DNA of 64,000 nt, taken from the NCBI GenBank assembly GCA_021151605.1, contig JAGKWZ010000002.1, positions 15,487 through 79,486 of the forward strand, written 5' to 3'. Both the position numbers and the translations under genes were made by a program. This DNA comes from Verrucomicrobiaceae bacterium (lineage in GTDB: Bacteria > Verrucomicrobiota > Verrucomicrobiia > Verrucomicrobiales > Verrucomicrobiaceae). A model generated the notes under the pieces. It was not told where the DNA came from. It did no database searches and saw nothing but the letters and a program-made list of their open reading frames with translations. Positions 1-9,142 of the stretch are shown piece after piece. The stretch's first letter is position 1; every line of letters starts with the position of its first letter.

Positions 1-172
1 CATCATCTGATATCGTGTAGACATTTCGAATTTGGGCTATCTCATTATCAGGTATTCCGCCAATAGAAATAGTAATACGGTCACCCTTCTTCAATGGTAA
101 CTCACCTGTCTGAGCAAATGATGAACACAAACTTAAAAAGAGGACAAATAAAATTAAGTTAGAGTTGGTCAT
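1..172 (-). CDS. Polysaccharide export protein (Wza-like), N-terminal part
   Basis: Only the first 57 codons lie in the window; the gene runs off the left edge. The start at 172 opens with a hydrophobic signal peptide ending SSFAQ, followed by a 'LKKGDRITISIGG' stretch. That is the usual opening of Poly_export/SLBB outer-membrane polysaccharide export proteins ('l.pGD.l.I.v'). It lies 29 bp downstream of the BY-kinase gene on the same strand, which is the normal pairing for capsule or exopolysaccharide export. Without the SLBB domains the family call rests on this motif and the neighbour. Confidence 0.7.
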   Translation of the reverse strand, partial: MTNSNLILFVLFLSLCSSFAQTGELPLKKGDRITISIGGIPDNEIAQIRNVYTISDD

Positions 173-201
173 GATATAATTAAATTCTGATTACGACTAG
201 C

Positions 202-2397
202 TCAAAAAATATCAGCTGGCGGTGGGCTCAAAGACTCTGCAGAACCAATCAGGGCATCATTACTGGATGATTGGCGGAGACGCTTCTTTATTGGCTGCAC
301 ACTATTAGCTGCAGGGTGATTGTTTGGTGAGTAATAGGTATAGTAACTCGTATAATACTGATATTGGGAATCGCTCCGGATATCGACATTATTTAAAACC
401 ACGCCAATTACCCTACCACCTACATTTTCAACAGTTTGCTTAACACGCAAAAGCATGTGGCGTGGTAGTTTTCTGTGCTGGACAACGATAAGTGTTAGAT
501 CTGCTTCGTTACACAAAACGGATGCGTCGCTAACGCCGAGAATTGGCGGTGAGTCTATAAGAACGAGATCAAAACGACTCTTAACTTCAGAAATCAATTC
601 ACTCATGCGCTGGGAATTAAGTATTCCAGCACTATCGGCTGGAAGTAGTCCGCTAGGAAGAAAGTAAAGGTTCTCAATCGGCGTGCGGACGACTACATCT
701 TCCAAGCGTGAATTTGTTGTCAGATAATTCGTGAGACCGGTTGAATTATTAACATCAAATAAGCGATGAAGACTAGGTCTTCGCAAGTCAGCATCAATTA
801 ATAGCACGCTATATCCTCCTTGTGCACATACCGTTGCAAGGTTACACAAGGTCGTGGATTTACCCTCACCGGCTCCGCCACTTGTAACCGTAATGCAATT
901 TGCTTCTGGATTGCGCCTATTGAATTCAAGGTTGGTGCGCAAAATACGATATGCTTCTGCATCAGGATTAAACCCACTACTACGATGCAGAACAGCTATA
1001 TTTTTGGGAACGACAGCCAGAACAGGAACACCGAGAAACTTTTCAACGTCGTCCAGACTCTTTACGGAAGTATCCATATACTCAAGGAAAAAAGCCAGAC
1101 CTAAACCAAACATTAATCCGAGGGCGGCGCCCAAGCTTAAGTTAATTACTACATTAGGTTTTGCTGGGCTTGTTTCCTGTTCTGCTTTTGCATAAATTGT
1201 TGCAGGAGTTTTAACGAGTTCGAGACCAGCTTTGGCTTCTGAATAAGCTTCCTTGAACCTTACCAAGAGTGATTCAATGTACGTGACCTCATCTTTAGCA
1301 ATTTTGTATTCGTTATATGTGTCTCCTTTATCTAACTGTTCCTTATCAGCTAGTTCACTGTAAGCCTTGAGCGCTTCTCGACGTTTCTTTGCTGCTTCCT
1401 GACGATTTTGTAAGCCTTGAATGTGAGATTTTGTTTCTGTCAAAATTAACTCCCTTGATTTCGCTAACTGACTATCAGCGCCGAGCATGAGTGGGTGTTT
1501 CTTTCCAAGACCCTTTTCGATTAAACCCTCTCTGCTAATTTGCAGTTTTTGATATTCAACGGTCATTCCAGCCAGATTTGGATTATCCAACCTCAGACCA
1601 GAGGCTCGAGCTACAAGTTCATCAGGCGAAAGTTTCAACAACTGTTCAATTTCTGCGCTCAAAGTCTGCACTTCCAGATCAGCTTGGAGTAATGCTTGTT
1701 CACGGGAGATGGACATTGAGTCCTGACTTGTCTGAATTGTTGCGCCTGGAGTTAGTGATGACCCTCCTCCCAATACCCAATCACCAACTATACCGGCTTT
1801 CTTTTTGGCCTCCTGCATTTTAAACCTAGCCTGGTCACGTAGCCGCTCCTGTTCAGTGATTTGTTTCGCAATACGTTCAAGTTCTTCCTGCTTCTGCTTA
1901 GAATCTAGATCTGTCCGTTGCTGCATGTAGCTAGAAGCTATGGCATTTGCAATTTCTGCAGCAGTTTTCGAATCTTGATCAAAGTATTCAATAACGACGA
2001 AGTCGGATCTGACACTGTATTGAGTGTCTAAGTTATTCATTAACCTAGCCAATGTTGCCTGCCTAGTAGGTAAAGCCCAGCGGGCTTGGAGATCTAACTT
2101 ATTAACTACGATATATAAAGTCTCTGGTTTCTTGATGGTTTCGAATTCGTTTTTGATCGCAATATCACTGGGCCCCAAAAGTTCGCCCCCGCTACGGTTG
2201 AAGACTTCGACTTTTGTGGGAAGTCGTTCAATTTTCATGTCGACTCGACCTCTGTATTTGCGTGGCATGATATATGTAATCATCGCCGCAGTCGTAAATA
2301 CGAGGAGGAAGCACAGGCATATCAACCCAAATCGATTCCGAACAACTTGCCAGGAATCAATTGTCTGTGAGTGTATTTGGTTATCAACCTCGTTCAT
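202..2397 (-). CDS. Polysaccharide co-polymerase / BY-kinase (Wzc-like)
   Basis: A 731-residue inner-membrane protein that would control polysaccharide chain length and export. A Wzz-type N-terminus has a membrane segment near residues 27-47, then a long coiled-coil periplasmic region (about 160-400), a second membrane segment near 420-440, and a cytoplasmic tyrosine kinase. The kinase shows Walker A GGAGEGKST with Lys513, Walker A' LLIDADLRRP and Walker B LVLIDSPP. The tail has a cluster of seven tyrosines in residues 677-689, the expected autophosphorylation site. It sits between an outer-membrane barrel and an export protein gene in one minus-strand operon. Base composition is AT-rich compared with genes right of 6 kb. 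Confidence 0.93.
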   Translation of the reverse strand: MNEVDNQIHSQTIDSWQVVRNRFGLICLCFLLVFTTAAMITYIMPRKYRGRVDMKIERLPTKVEVFNRSGGELLGPSDIAIKNEFETIKKPETLYIVVNKLDLQARWALPTRQATLARLMNNLDTQYSVRSDFVVIEYFDQDSKTAAEIANAIASSYMQQRTDLDSKQKQEELERIAKQITEQERLRDQARFKMQEAKKKAGIVGDWVLGGGSSLTPGATIQTSQDSMSISREQALLQADLEVQTLSAEIEQLLKLSPDELVARASGLRLDNPNLAGMTVEYQKLQISREGLIEKGLGKKHPLMLGADSQLAKSRELILTETKSHIQGLQNRQEAAKKRREALKAYSELADKEQLDKGDTYNEYKIAKDEVTYIESLLVRFKEAYSEAKAGLELVKTPATIYAKAEQETSPAKPNVVINLSLGAALGLMFGLGLAFFLEYMDTSVKSLDDVEKFLGVPVLAVVPKNIAVLHRSSGFNPDAEAYRILRTNLEFNRRNPEANCITVTSGGAGEGKSTTLCNLATVCAQGGYSVLLIDADLRRPSLHRLFDVNNSTGLTNYLTTNSRLEDVVVRTPIENLYFLPSGLLPADSAGILNSQRMSELISEVKSRFDLVLIDSPPILGVSDASVLCNEADLTLIVVQHRKLPRHMLLRVKQTVENVGGRVIGVVLNNVDIRSDSQYQYYTSYYTYYSPNNHPAANSVQPIKKRLRQSSSNDALIGSAESLSPPPADIF

Positions 2398-2472
2398 GGT
2401 TGATTGAATCTATTGAATGGCAGAAAACTTAACCCTGTAATCGCCATCTGATAATATTCGAGCTTCAGATTA

Positions 2473-3675
2473 TCAGAAGGACGCAGTTACTCCTAATGAG
2501 ATATTGTTGCGCTGAAATTCACGAGCAACGTTATCAGAATTTAGAATTGAATATGTGTACGCAGCATCTAGCGCTAGGTTATCGGTGAAACTATAGCTTA
2601 CGCCAGCAGACATCAATAATGAATGCTCTGTAACATCTTGCAGCACAGACCCGCCATCAAAGTTGCTGTAGGCATACTGGACTCCTGAATTGATACCAAG
2701 CTTTTTGTTGATTCTATGGTTTATATTTAGACCTGTCCTGAGAGAGTACCGACTTTGGTAGGAACCCAATTCGGCACCATCAAACCCAAGAGCTCCGAAC
2801 CAACGCACCTGAGTTTGTTTCGCAAGAGCATAGTTCAGGGCAACTTCGGAGTATGGTGCTGTATTGTTCGATCGAGCAGAACGGAAAAACTCAGCGCCTG
2901 CGCGGAAGGAACCTGTGAATCTTTGACTCCAAGCGTAATCAACGCCGGCTAGAGCAAAGTGAGACTGGAAGTCTTTGAGGCTGGCCGATGCAAACTTAGT
3001 GTTTCGATAACGATACTCGGCTGCCAAACTCATCTGTTTATTCAAGGCATAAGAGAATTGTTGGGCTACCAAGTGCGTCAGTCTATCCTCTGCATCTGAG
3101 ACGATATCATCTTCATAACGAACTCCATCGACCGTATAAGAGGTAGTGGTCGAAAATCGTTGCGACCACGCATAGCTCATATTAAAGTTATTAAAACCAT
3201 ACAAATATTGGCCATTGAAGAGAGATGTGGTTCCACCCATCGCAATATTTGGCTGAGCCTCGTAGGTCAAAAAGAAGTTGTTACTAATCTTGAGACGCTG
3301 TGAGATTTGATGAGAGATGTTGAACGCAACACGAGCGTTATAAAATGTGTCGTTGTAGCGAGCAATATTGTCGAGGTAGTGCACCGTTCCAATATCGACA
3401 GCAACGCTCCAAGGTGTAGTTTGGTCGGCGTCTTTGTAAGTGGCACCTAAGCCACCCTGGACGTAATACGATTCGAAATTATCGAATCCAGGCGATGAAA
3501 GACCATAATCCAGAACGTCATATCCAGTGCGAGTAGACAAACTCCAAGTTAATGGCTCATCTGCTTCGAAATCTCCTGAATAATTTTGAATTCCTACGAG
3601 GCCTTGCGCCTTTGAGACAATAGGATTCAGTACAGATAAAATTGCAATAACCAACAAGGGTGCATGTTTGCTCAT
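2473..3675 (-). CDS. Outer-membrane beta-barrel protein of the polysaccharide operon
   Basis: A 400-residue protein with a signal peptide of about 23 residues (ending SKAQG). The rest is alternating polar/aromatic beta strands such as 'YAWSQRFSTTTSYTVDGVRY', finishing with a C-terminal phenylalanine (VTASF), the usual mark of an outer-membrane barrel. Barrels of this size are common in exopolysaccharide loci of Verrucomicrobia and Proteobacteria and may form the outer secretion pore. It is followed 75 bp later by the BY-kinase. No catalytic motif is visible; the role in export is inferred from position. Confidence 0.75.
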   Translation of the reverse strand: MSKHAPLLVIAILSVLNPIVSKAQGLVGIQNYSGDFEADEPLTWSLSTRTGYDVLDYGLSSPGFDNFESYYVQGGLGATYKDADQTTPWSVAVDIGTVHYLDNIARYNDTFYNARVAFNISHQISQRLKISNNFFLTYEAQPNIAMGGTTSLFNGQYLYGFNNFNMSYAWSQRFSTTTSYTVDGVRYEDDIVSDAEDRLTHLVAQQFSYALNKQMSLAAEYRYRNTKFASASLKDFQSHFALAGVDYAWSQRFTGSFRAGAEFFRSARSNNTAPYSEVALNYALAKQTQVRWFGALGFDGAELGSYQSRYSLRTGLNINHRINKKLGINSGVQYAYSNFDGGSVLQDVTEHSLLMSAGVSYSFTDNLALDAAYTYSILNSDNVAREFQRNNISLGVTASF

Positions 3676-3716
3676 AGCGGATGTGAACAGTTAGTTATTT
3701 AATCCTTAGCAATTAA

Positions 3717-4271
3717 TTAAGGATAAATAGGAGTGGATTGCGTCGCTGAGATGCCATCCTTGTCGGTTGTTCGCGGCAGAAATCCCCCTGCAGGTGCCTG
3801 CATCAAATAAACTCCTCTAACTGGGACAATAGGTTCAGGACTTTCTAATTCTGTCTCTGGTTCAGGGCTTTCCAGGTTTACGTTTTTTGAGTCTTTTCCA
3901 GAAGCAGTGGCGGTCACTTGTGTGTTTATAATGCCGGACCCAGCCATTTTTGCGCAATCGATAATGGTAGCAGACTGCTTTGGGACAACAGAAATGGCCG
4001 TTTGAACGATTTGGGTAACGAGTTGCTGGTCAGCCTTGGAGGCAGTAATAGCGGCCGCGATGATTTCGCAAACACAGCTTTCATTGATCACAAGGGCATC
4101 TTCAACAATCATCAGCACTTTACCAGGCTCCTTAAGAACTGCAGCAGTCACGTTTGCTGCGATGCCAGTGCAATCTTTCAATGAATCAGCCTGTACGCTA
4201 ACTCCCATCACACTAAGGCCGAACGCGATAGAAACAAAAGGAGATAGAATTTGTCGTGATAAGGCATTCAT
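3717..4271 (-). CDS. Secreted protein of unknown function, first gene of the polysaccharide operon
   Basis: A 184-residue protein with a signal peptide (cleavage near VSVQADS), an Ala/Val-rich helical middle containing three or four cysteines (including a C-V-C pair) and a low-complexity tail with two copies of 'ESPEPE'-like sequence. I do not recognise a family. It starts 25 bp after the encoded CCA end of tRNA-Gly and lies 41 bp before the barrel gene, so it probably leads the polysaccharide operon. A structural or assembly role in the envelope is only a guess. Confidence 0.6.
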   Translation of the reverse strand: MNALSRQILSPFVSIAFGLSVMGVSVQADSLKDCTGIAANVTAAVLKEPGKVLMIVEDALVINESCVCEIIAAAITASKADQQLVTQIVQTAISVVPKQSATIIDCAKMAGSGIINTQVTATASGKDSKNVNLESPEPETELESPEPIVPVRGVYLMQAPAGGFLPRTTDKDGISATQSTPIYP

Positions 4272-4296
4272 GGCGGATGAAGAACGATAAAATTAA

Positions 4297-4370
4297 TGGA
4301 GCGGGTAGTGGGAATCGAACCCACATGGCTAGCTTGGAAGGCTAGAACTTTACCACTAAGCTATACCCGC
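4297..4370 (-). tRNA. tRNA-Gly (anticodon TCC)
   Basis: Read on the minus strand the sequence folds as a full cloverleaf: 7-bp acceptor stem GCGGGTA/TACCCGC, D arm GCTT-AGTGGTA-AAGT, anticodon arm CTAGC-CTTCCAA-GCTAG with anticodon TCC, and T arm GTGGG-TTCGATT-CCCAC. The discriminator is U (4300) and CCA is encoded (4297-4299). A U discriminator is normal for bacterial tRNA-Gly. The 3' end points at the polysaccharide operon, whose first start codon is 25 bp away. Confidence 0.97.
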
Positions 4371-4379
4371 GATCAATTA

Positions 4380-4385
4380 ATCATA
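4380..4385 (-). promoter_or_regulatory. Possible -10 element for tRNA-Gly
   Basis: TATGAT on the minus strand lies 9 bp upstream of the mature tRNA 5' end, a reasonable place for a -10 box. I could not find a convincing -35 box at 16-18 bp spacing, so this is tentative. Confidence 0.3.
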
Positions 4386-4780
4386 CGCGCAGATGAAATG
4401 ATTGCACGAAAAAAATCAAAAAAATACAACTACTCGCATATCAATAATTTTCACAAACAAAGAAATGTAAGCAGATCTATATCTGATATTTGAGGAAAAA
4501 AAGCAAGTGCAAGTTAAAGAAACAGTTTTGTTTAGCGGCCTGAATTGAGGAAAAATTCAAAAAATAACAAAACATTTGAAACAAAATTCGAACCATTCAC
4601 CAACTTGGATTAATGTGAAGGTAGCCTAAAAATATACTGGTTCGCTGCTGAAAAAAACGTATTCGATTAATTTTTTTGGCTACTAGTCTTTAATTTCGCT
4701 GCGGCAGAAAATTCAGAACTCGGGAGTACAATCTCAAATTCATATCAACAGCTTGATGTCAGTTTGAAAAAGGTACTCGA
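4386..4780. other. AT-rich intergenic stretch, no gene seen
   Basis: About 400 bp of A/T-rich sequence with many short A runs and no coding frame of credible length in either direction. It separates tRNA-Gly from the decayed gene to its right. I see no RNA fold, repeat or attachment site in it. Confidence 0.5.
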
Positions 4781-4864
4781 GATTCCTGAAGAAGAGGAGA
4801 GACACTAACAACTGAAAAAGCTTGGATATCAATTTGCGGACAATGCCCCAAAAAAGGGTGGGCT

Positions 4865-5889
4865 TTGCCTGCTACAGAATTTGATATAGCAGCAGATAAA
4901 GAAACGTTTGCAATGGCACTTCTGCGGCGATGGGGGAGTGCCAAACCTGAGGACGCTTTAAAGGCGTGCAATAACTTGCCTGAGGGAGAGGAGCGTCTTT
5001 TAGCTTACACGTCCGCTCTAATTGGGTGGACAAAGGTAGACCCAAGAGCAGCCTCCGAATGGGTGACTGCAAATTTGAATTCAATTTATCGAATAACGGC
5101 AGCTGGTGCAGTGGGTAGAACTTGGGTGAAAAAAGATACAGAAGATGCTGCAAGGTGGGCATCTGCGTGGCCGGATGAAATTGAGAAATTATTTATATTA
5201 GGGGAAGTATTGGAAGATTGGGGGGTAGAGTATGGTCAAGAAGCGGCCGAGTGGCTAGGAATAATGGCTGATGAGAAAATGAAGGATCTCATGATGTCGA
5301 AAATGATACTGAAATGGGGAGGAAATTATCCAAAATACGCTTCAGATTGATGCTAAACAATTAAGCCCATAGTTGGCTGTTACCACGAGTAATTGCGGAA
5401 TGGTCAAAATATGTCCACAAAATTGCTTCTATTTGGAGTGCAAGGTTGCTTTGTAACAGAATGGGTGGATTACGACCCGCGTAGGTCTTATGCTTGTATT
5501 AAGGCAGAGTTATAAGGCAATCACCAGTCGATGGCGTGCTTCAAATTTGGGCTCAGGAATACCCGAAAGATGCGCTAAACTTGATTACTGAAATGTTGCC
5601 TATCCCAGAACGAGCGCAAGCCCTTGAGATCATCATACAAACTTGGAGCATCTCAGATACTGGGCGTTTTAGTTGATGGTTGAGCGATCAAAGACCGGGC
5701 CTTGAGAAGGATTTGGGTTTGGAACAGTTGGCACGAATATTGATCACTGCAGATCCTCACTCCGCAATGAAGGCCGCACTCTCAATTGGAAACCCGATCA
5801 GGCAAGGGGAGGTCAGCAATCAGTTGCTGGAGCAATGGAAGACGGCAGCCCAAGCTGAAGCGGCGAAATGGAAACCTGAAAAATTTTGA
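4865..5889 (+). pseudogene. Decayed helical-repeat protein gene
   Basis: One frame runs 4865-5350 and encodes about four repeats of the form W(T/A)xxDPxxAxxW, such as 'GWTKVDPRAASEWV' and 'WVKKDTEDAARWASAWP'. The same repeat logic continues after that stop in other frames: 'VIAEWSKY' near 5390, 'TEWVDYDPR' near 5460, and 'WAQEYPKDALNLITEMLP' near 5550. The last is broken by an in-frame TGA at 5674-5676 and resumes to 5889. At least two frameshifts and one stop are therefore needed to explain it. Repeat proteins of this style are common and uncharacterised in Verrucomicrobia. No start codon with a ribosome site is visible; homologous sequence may begin near 4780. Confidence 0.75.
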
Positions 5890-5974
5890 TAATGCCCAAG
5901 GTCGTGAGGCGTGGGTTTACAGATGGTGAGGAGATCCAAGCGGAAGGCGGACGGTGACAAGGAGGTTACGGCTA

Positions 5975-6061
5975 CCGCGCTGAAGCACTGACGGCATCGC
6001 TGGCCTCATCTCGTTACGTTTGATGCGTCCTGCGCTGTACCTTAAGAGAGCTTCAGCGCGG
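5975..6061. repeat. Perfect 12-bp inverted repeat with 63-bp spacer
   Basis: CCGCGCTGAAGC at 5975-5986 is repeated in exact reverse complement at 6050-6061. It sits in the 277-bp gap between the decayed gene and the histidine kinase, close to the point where base composition changes. There is no T-tract, so it is not an obvious terminator. Function unknown. Confidence 0.45.
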
Positions 6062-6166
6062 GGTGTATGTGTGCCTGATCTTGAATCAGATAGGTGAGCT
6101 TATCAGGTGTCCAATCGGAGAAGGGTAAGGAGCAGGGCAAACAGCATTAAACTAGTTAAACGTGGG

Positions 6167-7513
6167 CTACAACAAGGCTGGCAGTGAAAGAACGAATTCA
6201 TTCCATTGGCCATCGGACCGCACTAGGATGAGGTCGCCACCGTGGGAGCGGGCGAGTGCGAGAGCGATGTTGAGCCCGAGACCATGGCCGCTTTGGTTTT
6301 CACCCACCTTTGAACCGCGACGGAAGCGCTCGAAGATGCCTTCACGGTCTTCCTCAGGCAAGGCGGGGCCGGTGTTGGCGACAGAGAAGCGGGCTTGATT
6401 CCCATCACGCTTCACCGTTAGCCGGACGCGACCTCCATCCGGGGTGTATTTGGCAGCGTTCTCGACGAGGTTTTGCACGATGATCGCCAGATGGCGGCGG
6501 TCGGCACAGACGGTGATGCCGGTTTCGATCTCGCTCTCCACTTCGAGCCGCCCGTAAGTGAGCGTCTCCAAGTCATCAAGCGCTGAAGCAGCGAGATCGG
6601 CGAGATCAAAGGGCTGGCTCTCCAGACTGAGGCGACGCGCGTCCGTGCGCGCAAGCAGGAGCAGATCCTGAATGAGTCCCGTGAGCCGGCGCACCTGCCG
6701 CAGCAGAGTTTCCACCTCCGTCTTGCCATCACCATCCAGATGCTCACCATCACGCAGAGACTCCAATCCAGCGCGCAGCACGGCCACGGGTGTTTTTAGC
6801 TGATGCGAGGCATCGGCGGAGAAACGAGTCGCGGCCTCATACGAGGCATTCAGCCGCGCGAAGGCATCATTCAAAACCACGGTCAGTCGCGCGATCTCGT
6901 CATCTGCCTCCGGCATAGGCAGTCGCTCGGCAAGGTTCTCCACCGAGATGCTCTCCGCTGCTGCTGACAGCGCCGCCACAGGAGCCACGGCTTTTTTCCC
7001 CAGCCACAGGCCGCCGGCAAAAACCATGAGCCCAACCAACGGTAGCGTCGTCAGCAGGCCGATGGCCACGTCTTGGAGAAAGTCCTCCACAGGCTCGAGA
7101 CTCACGGCAACGTGGATGGTGTAGTTCGGCTCGCGAAAACTGCCCGCACGGCAAGCCTGCCCGGCGATCTGGATGGTGCGAAAGCCGAGCGCGCCTTCGA
7201 TGCTAAGGCCACGCAGATTCGCCGAATGATACACGGTCTGCCCCTCCGGTCCCTGGATCATGAGGAAGTGCTCGCGCATGTCCACGGGCACAAATTTCAT
7301 GCTCAGCGCGTGGCGCGGATTCACCGGTGCACCACGAAAGTTTTGCAGGTCGCGCACCAACTCGGAGGAGCTTTCGCGCAGGCTGTCATCCACCTCATGG
7401 ATCTGGCGGAAGTAGATGAAGGTCATCAGCGCCACCGCACCGACGACGAGCGTCAGCATCGTGAGCGCTGCGGAGTAAACGCCGACCTTGATCTTGAGCG
7501 GCCAGCGTTTCAT
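6167..7513 (-). CDS. Sensor histidine kinase, heavy-metal type
   Basis: A 448-residue membrane kinase that would sense an envelope signal and phosphorylate the response regulator encoded just before it. Membrane segments lie near 11-35 and 150-172 around a periplasmic domain of about 115 residues. HAMP follows at 172-225, then the H-box SHQLKTP with His237. The ATPase domain has an N-box at 348-356 (NLVENAAKY), a degenerate G1 (NTGPAL), the F-box FERF and G2 GHGLGL. The layout resembles CusS/IrlS-type metal sensors. Its start overlaps the regulator's stop by 4 bp (ATGA), so the two are translationally coupled. The adjacent CzcCA-type pump genes make metal sensing likely, but the ligand cannot be read from the sequence. 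Confidence 0.9.
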   Translation of the reverse strand: MKRWPLKIKVGVYSAALTMLTLVVGAVALMTFIYFRQIHEVDDSLRESSSELVRDLQNFRGAPVNPRHALSMKFVPVDMREHFLMIQGPEGQTVYHSANLRGLSIEGALGFRTIQIAGQACRAGSFREPNYTIHVAVSLEPVEDFLQDVAIGLLTTLPLVGLMVFAGGLWLGKKAVAPVAALSAAAESISVENLAERLPMPEADDEIARLTVVLNDAFARLNASYEAATRFSADASHQLKTPVAVLRAGLESLRDGEHLDGDGKTEVETLLRQVRRLTGLIQDLLLLARTDARRLSLESQPFDLADLAASALDDLETLTYGRLEVESEIETGITVCADRRHLAIIVQNLVENAAKYTPDGGRVRLTVKRDGNQARFSVANTGPALPEEDREGIFERFRRGSKVGENQSGHGLGLNIALALARSHGGDLILVRSDGQWNEFVLSLPALL

Positions 7514-8187
7514 TCCGGTTTGATCATTTGGTAGCCGACACCGCGCACCGTCTGTATTAGCGCAGGCCGACCATCAACCTCCAACTTTTTGCGCAGACGC
7601 ATGATGAATATCTCCACCGTGCGCGTGTCATACTGGTGCTCGCGCTGCCAGATGCGTTCGCAGATTTCATCGCGGGTGAAAACACGACCCGGCTCGCGCA
7701 TGAAGATCTGCAGCACCTCAAACTCGCGCGGGGACAGCTCGATCTTCTCGCCATGACGAGTCACTTTGCGATGCGGCACATCCATGACGACATCGTCAAC
7801 TTCCAGCACATCGGACTCTTTGAGCGCCCCACCACGACGACCGAGTACACTCACGCGTGCCACCAGCTCATCCATGGAGAAAGGCTTCGCCAGATAGTCA
7901 TCGGCACCGGAGGTGAGACCCTTCACGCGACTCTCTACATCACCACGAGCCGTGAGGATGATGACGCGTGAGTCGATGTGTTGCTTTCTCAAGCGCTCCA
8001 GCACGGAGAAGCCATCCAACGAGGGTAGATTCAGATCCAGCACGATGAGGTCCGGCTTCGTATCGAGCGCTGCGTTCAAGCCCTGAAGACCATCCTGCTT
8101 CACCGCCGTCGTGTGGCCTCGGCGTGTCAAAGCCCCCGCGATGTGGCGGGCGAGATCGGGTTCATCTTCGATAACTAAAATGCGCAT
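7510..8187 (-). CDS. OmpR/CusR-family response regulator
   Basis: A 225-residue regulator. The receiver domain (1-118) has acidic residues E7/D8, phosphoacceptor Asp51 (VLDLNLP), Thr79 and Lys101. A winged-helix DNA-binding domain follows, with 'LSPREFEVLQIFMREPGRV' and ending 'TVRGVGYQM'. It is the first gene of a two-gene operon with the kinase. It is transcribed away from the small secreted protein at 8412, and the 224-bp divergent gap is the natural place for its binding site. Confidence 0.93.
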   Translation of the reverse strand: MRILVIEDEPDLARHIAGALTRRGHTTAVKQDGLQGLNAALDTKPDLIVLDLNLPSLDGFSVLERLRKQHIDSRVIILTARGDVESRVKGLTSGADDYLAKPFSMDELVARVSVLGRRGGALKESDVLEVDDVVMDVPHRKVTRHGEKIELSPREFEVLQIFMREPGRVFTRDEICERIWQREHQYDTRTVEIFIMRLRKKLEVDGRPALIQTVRGVGYQMIKPE

Positions 8188-8278
8188 GGGACAGGATGGG
8201 AATGTGGAGTGCAGTTAGAACTGCTGCAAACGCACAACCTAGGACCATCATCATTCGCGATGAACTGACAAACCGTAA

Positions 8279-8309
8279 CAGAGTGGTTGGAATTGAAATC
8301 AACCCTCTG
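8279..8309. promoter_or_regulatory. Imperfect inverted repeat in the divergent promoter region
   Basis: CAGAGTGGTTG (8279-8289) and CAACCCTCTG (8300-8309) form an inverted repeat with a single extra base, centred midway between the response regulator and the secreted protein gene. The place fits an operator for the two-component system, but OmpR-type regulators often bind direct repeats, so this is a candidate only. Confidence 0.3.
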
Positions 8310-8411
8310 AATAAGCCTATTTTGCGCTATGAACATGATCTTTTGGCAATCTTGGATCGAATGCATTGCATATCTTTCAACTGCCCACACCTTTGCCGCC
8401 CTTCACTCGCA

Positions 8412-8900
8412 ATGCACCTCGCCCGCCGTTTCATCGCCACTCTGCTTCTGCTGACCTATGTCAGCTCGGGCACGTCGTTGGTGCCTGCGGTGATGGCCAT
8501 GGCGGCTGAGTTGGAAGGTAGCCACGAAAGCCGTGTGCGACTCGGTGATAGCGGTGCGCAGGTCGTGCTGCATCATCGACAGAGCGAGTTCACACCTGCC
8601 GTGAATGATCACGTTCGTGGTCTCGCGCGAGTGTTGGTCAGCCTCTGCCAATCTGACCGCGAGGGCGACCATCAGATGACCACTGCGCAGCTTGGTGGTC
8701 TAACTGGCGTGGAGCGCGAGGAGATCTCGAAGGCACGCTCGGGCGATGCTTTATTCAACGCCCAGGCCACCTCCGAATGGCTGTTTTTGCAGCAACGATC
8801 CAAGCCGCTCGTGACTCGCGAGCAGCCGTCGTTTCCACTACCGTTTCTGATTTCCCACAAGCCCCCCTCACTGCTGACTACGATTCAGCTTTTGATCTGA
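8412..8900 (+). CDS. Small secreted His/Cys protein, copy 1
   Basis: A 162-residue protein with an N-terminal signal sequence ('FIATLLLLTYVSSGTS'). It is clearly related to the 163-residue protein at 15091. Shared features in order are RFIA-LL--Y--GTS--PA-MA-AA, GSH, LHHR, TP-V-DH, LARVLV-LC, EGDHQ, ERE-I and the last six residues T(I/V)QLLI. The conserved His, Asp and Cys side chains suggest metal binding, but I know of no named family. The start at 8412 was chosen because the signal peptide begins there and copy 2 starts at the same point; an upstream extension is possible but unlikely. It heads the plus-strand run opposite the two-component system. Confidence 0.7.
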   Translation: MHLARRFIATLLLLTYVSSGTSLVPAVMAMAAELEGSHESRVRLGDSGAQVVLHHRQSEFTPAVNDHVRGLARVLVSLCQSDREGDHQMTTAQLGGLTGVEREEISKARSGDALFNAQATSEWLFLQQRSKPLVTREQPSFPLPFLISHKPPSLLTTIQLLI

Positions 8901-9142
8901 GGTAGAGACTGAGTGCCATGAGCGTGCGGCTTTTGATCCGACGCGGCACAACTCTGGGATGACGCAGCCCTTATCCGTGGCCGCGCTCGCATCTCACGGC
9001 GCATCTAACTGCGCATGGCATCACGGCGCCTTTCGCCCACGCCAGGAAATCCAACCACTTAGTTACGCTCGAGAAATTCCCATCTCGAAACCATCGGCGA
9101 AGAATACTGCCGAATTACGGATTCAAAACACCCGCTTAGTTT

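Noticed and set aside
4297..4370. Attachment-site repeat of the tRNA 3' end inside the window
   Set aside because: No second copy of the T-arm/acceptor segment was found; if one exists it is left of the window.
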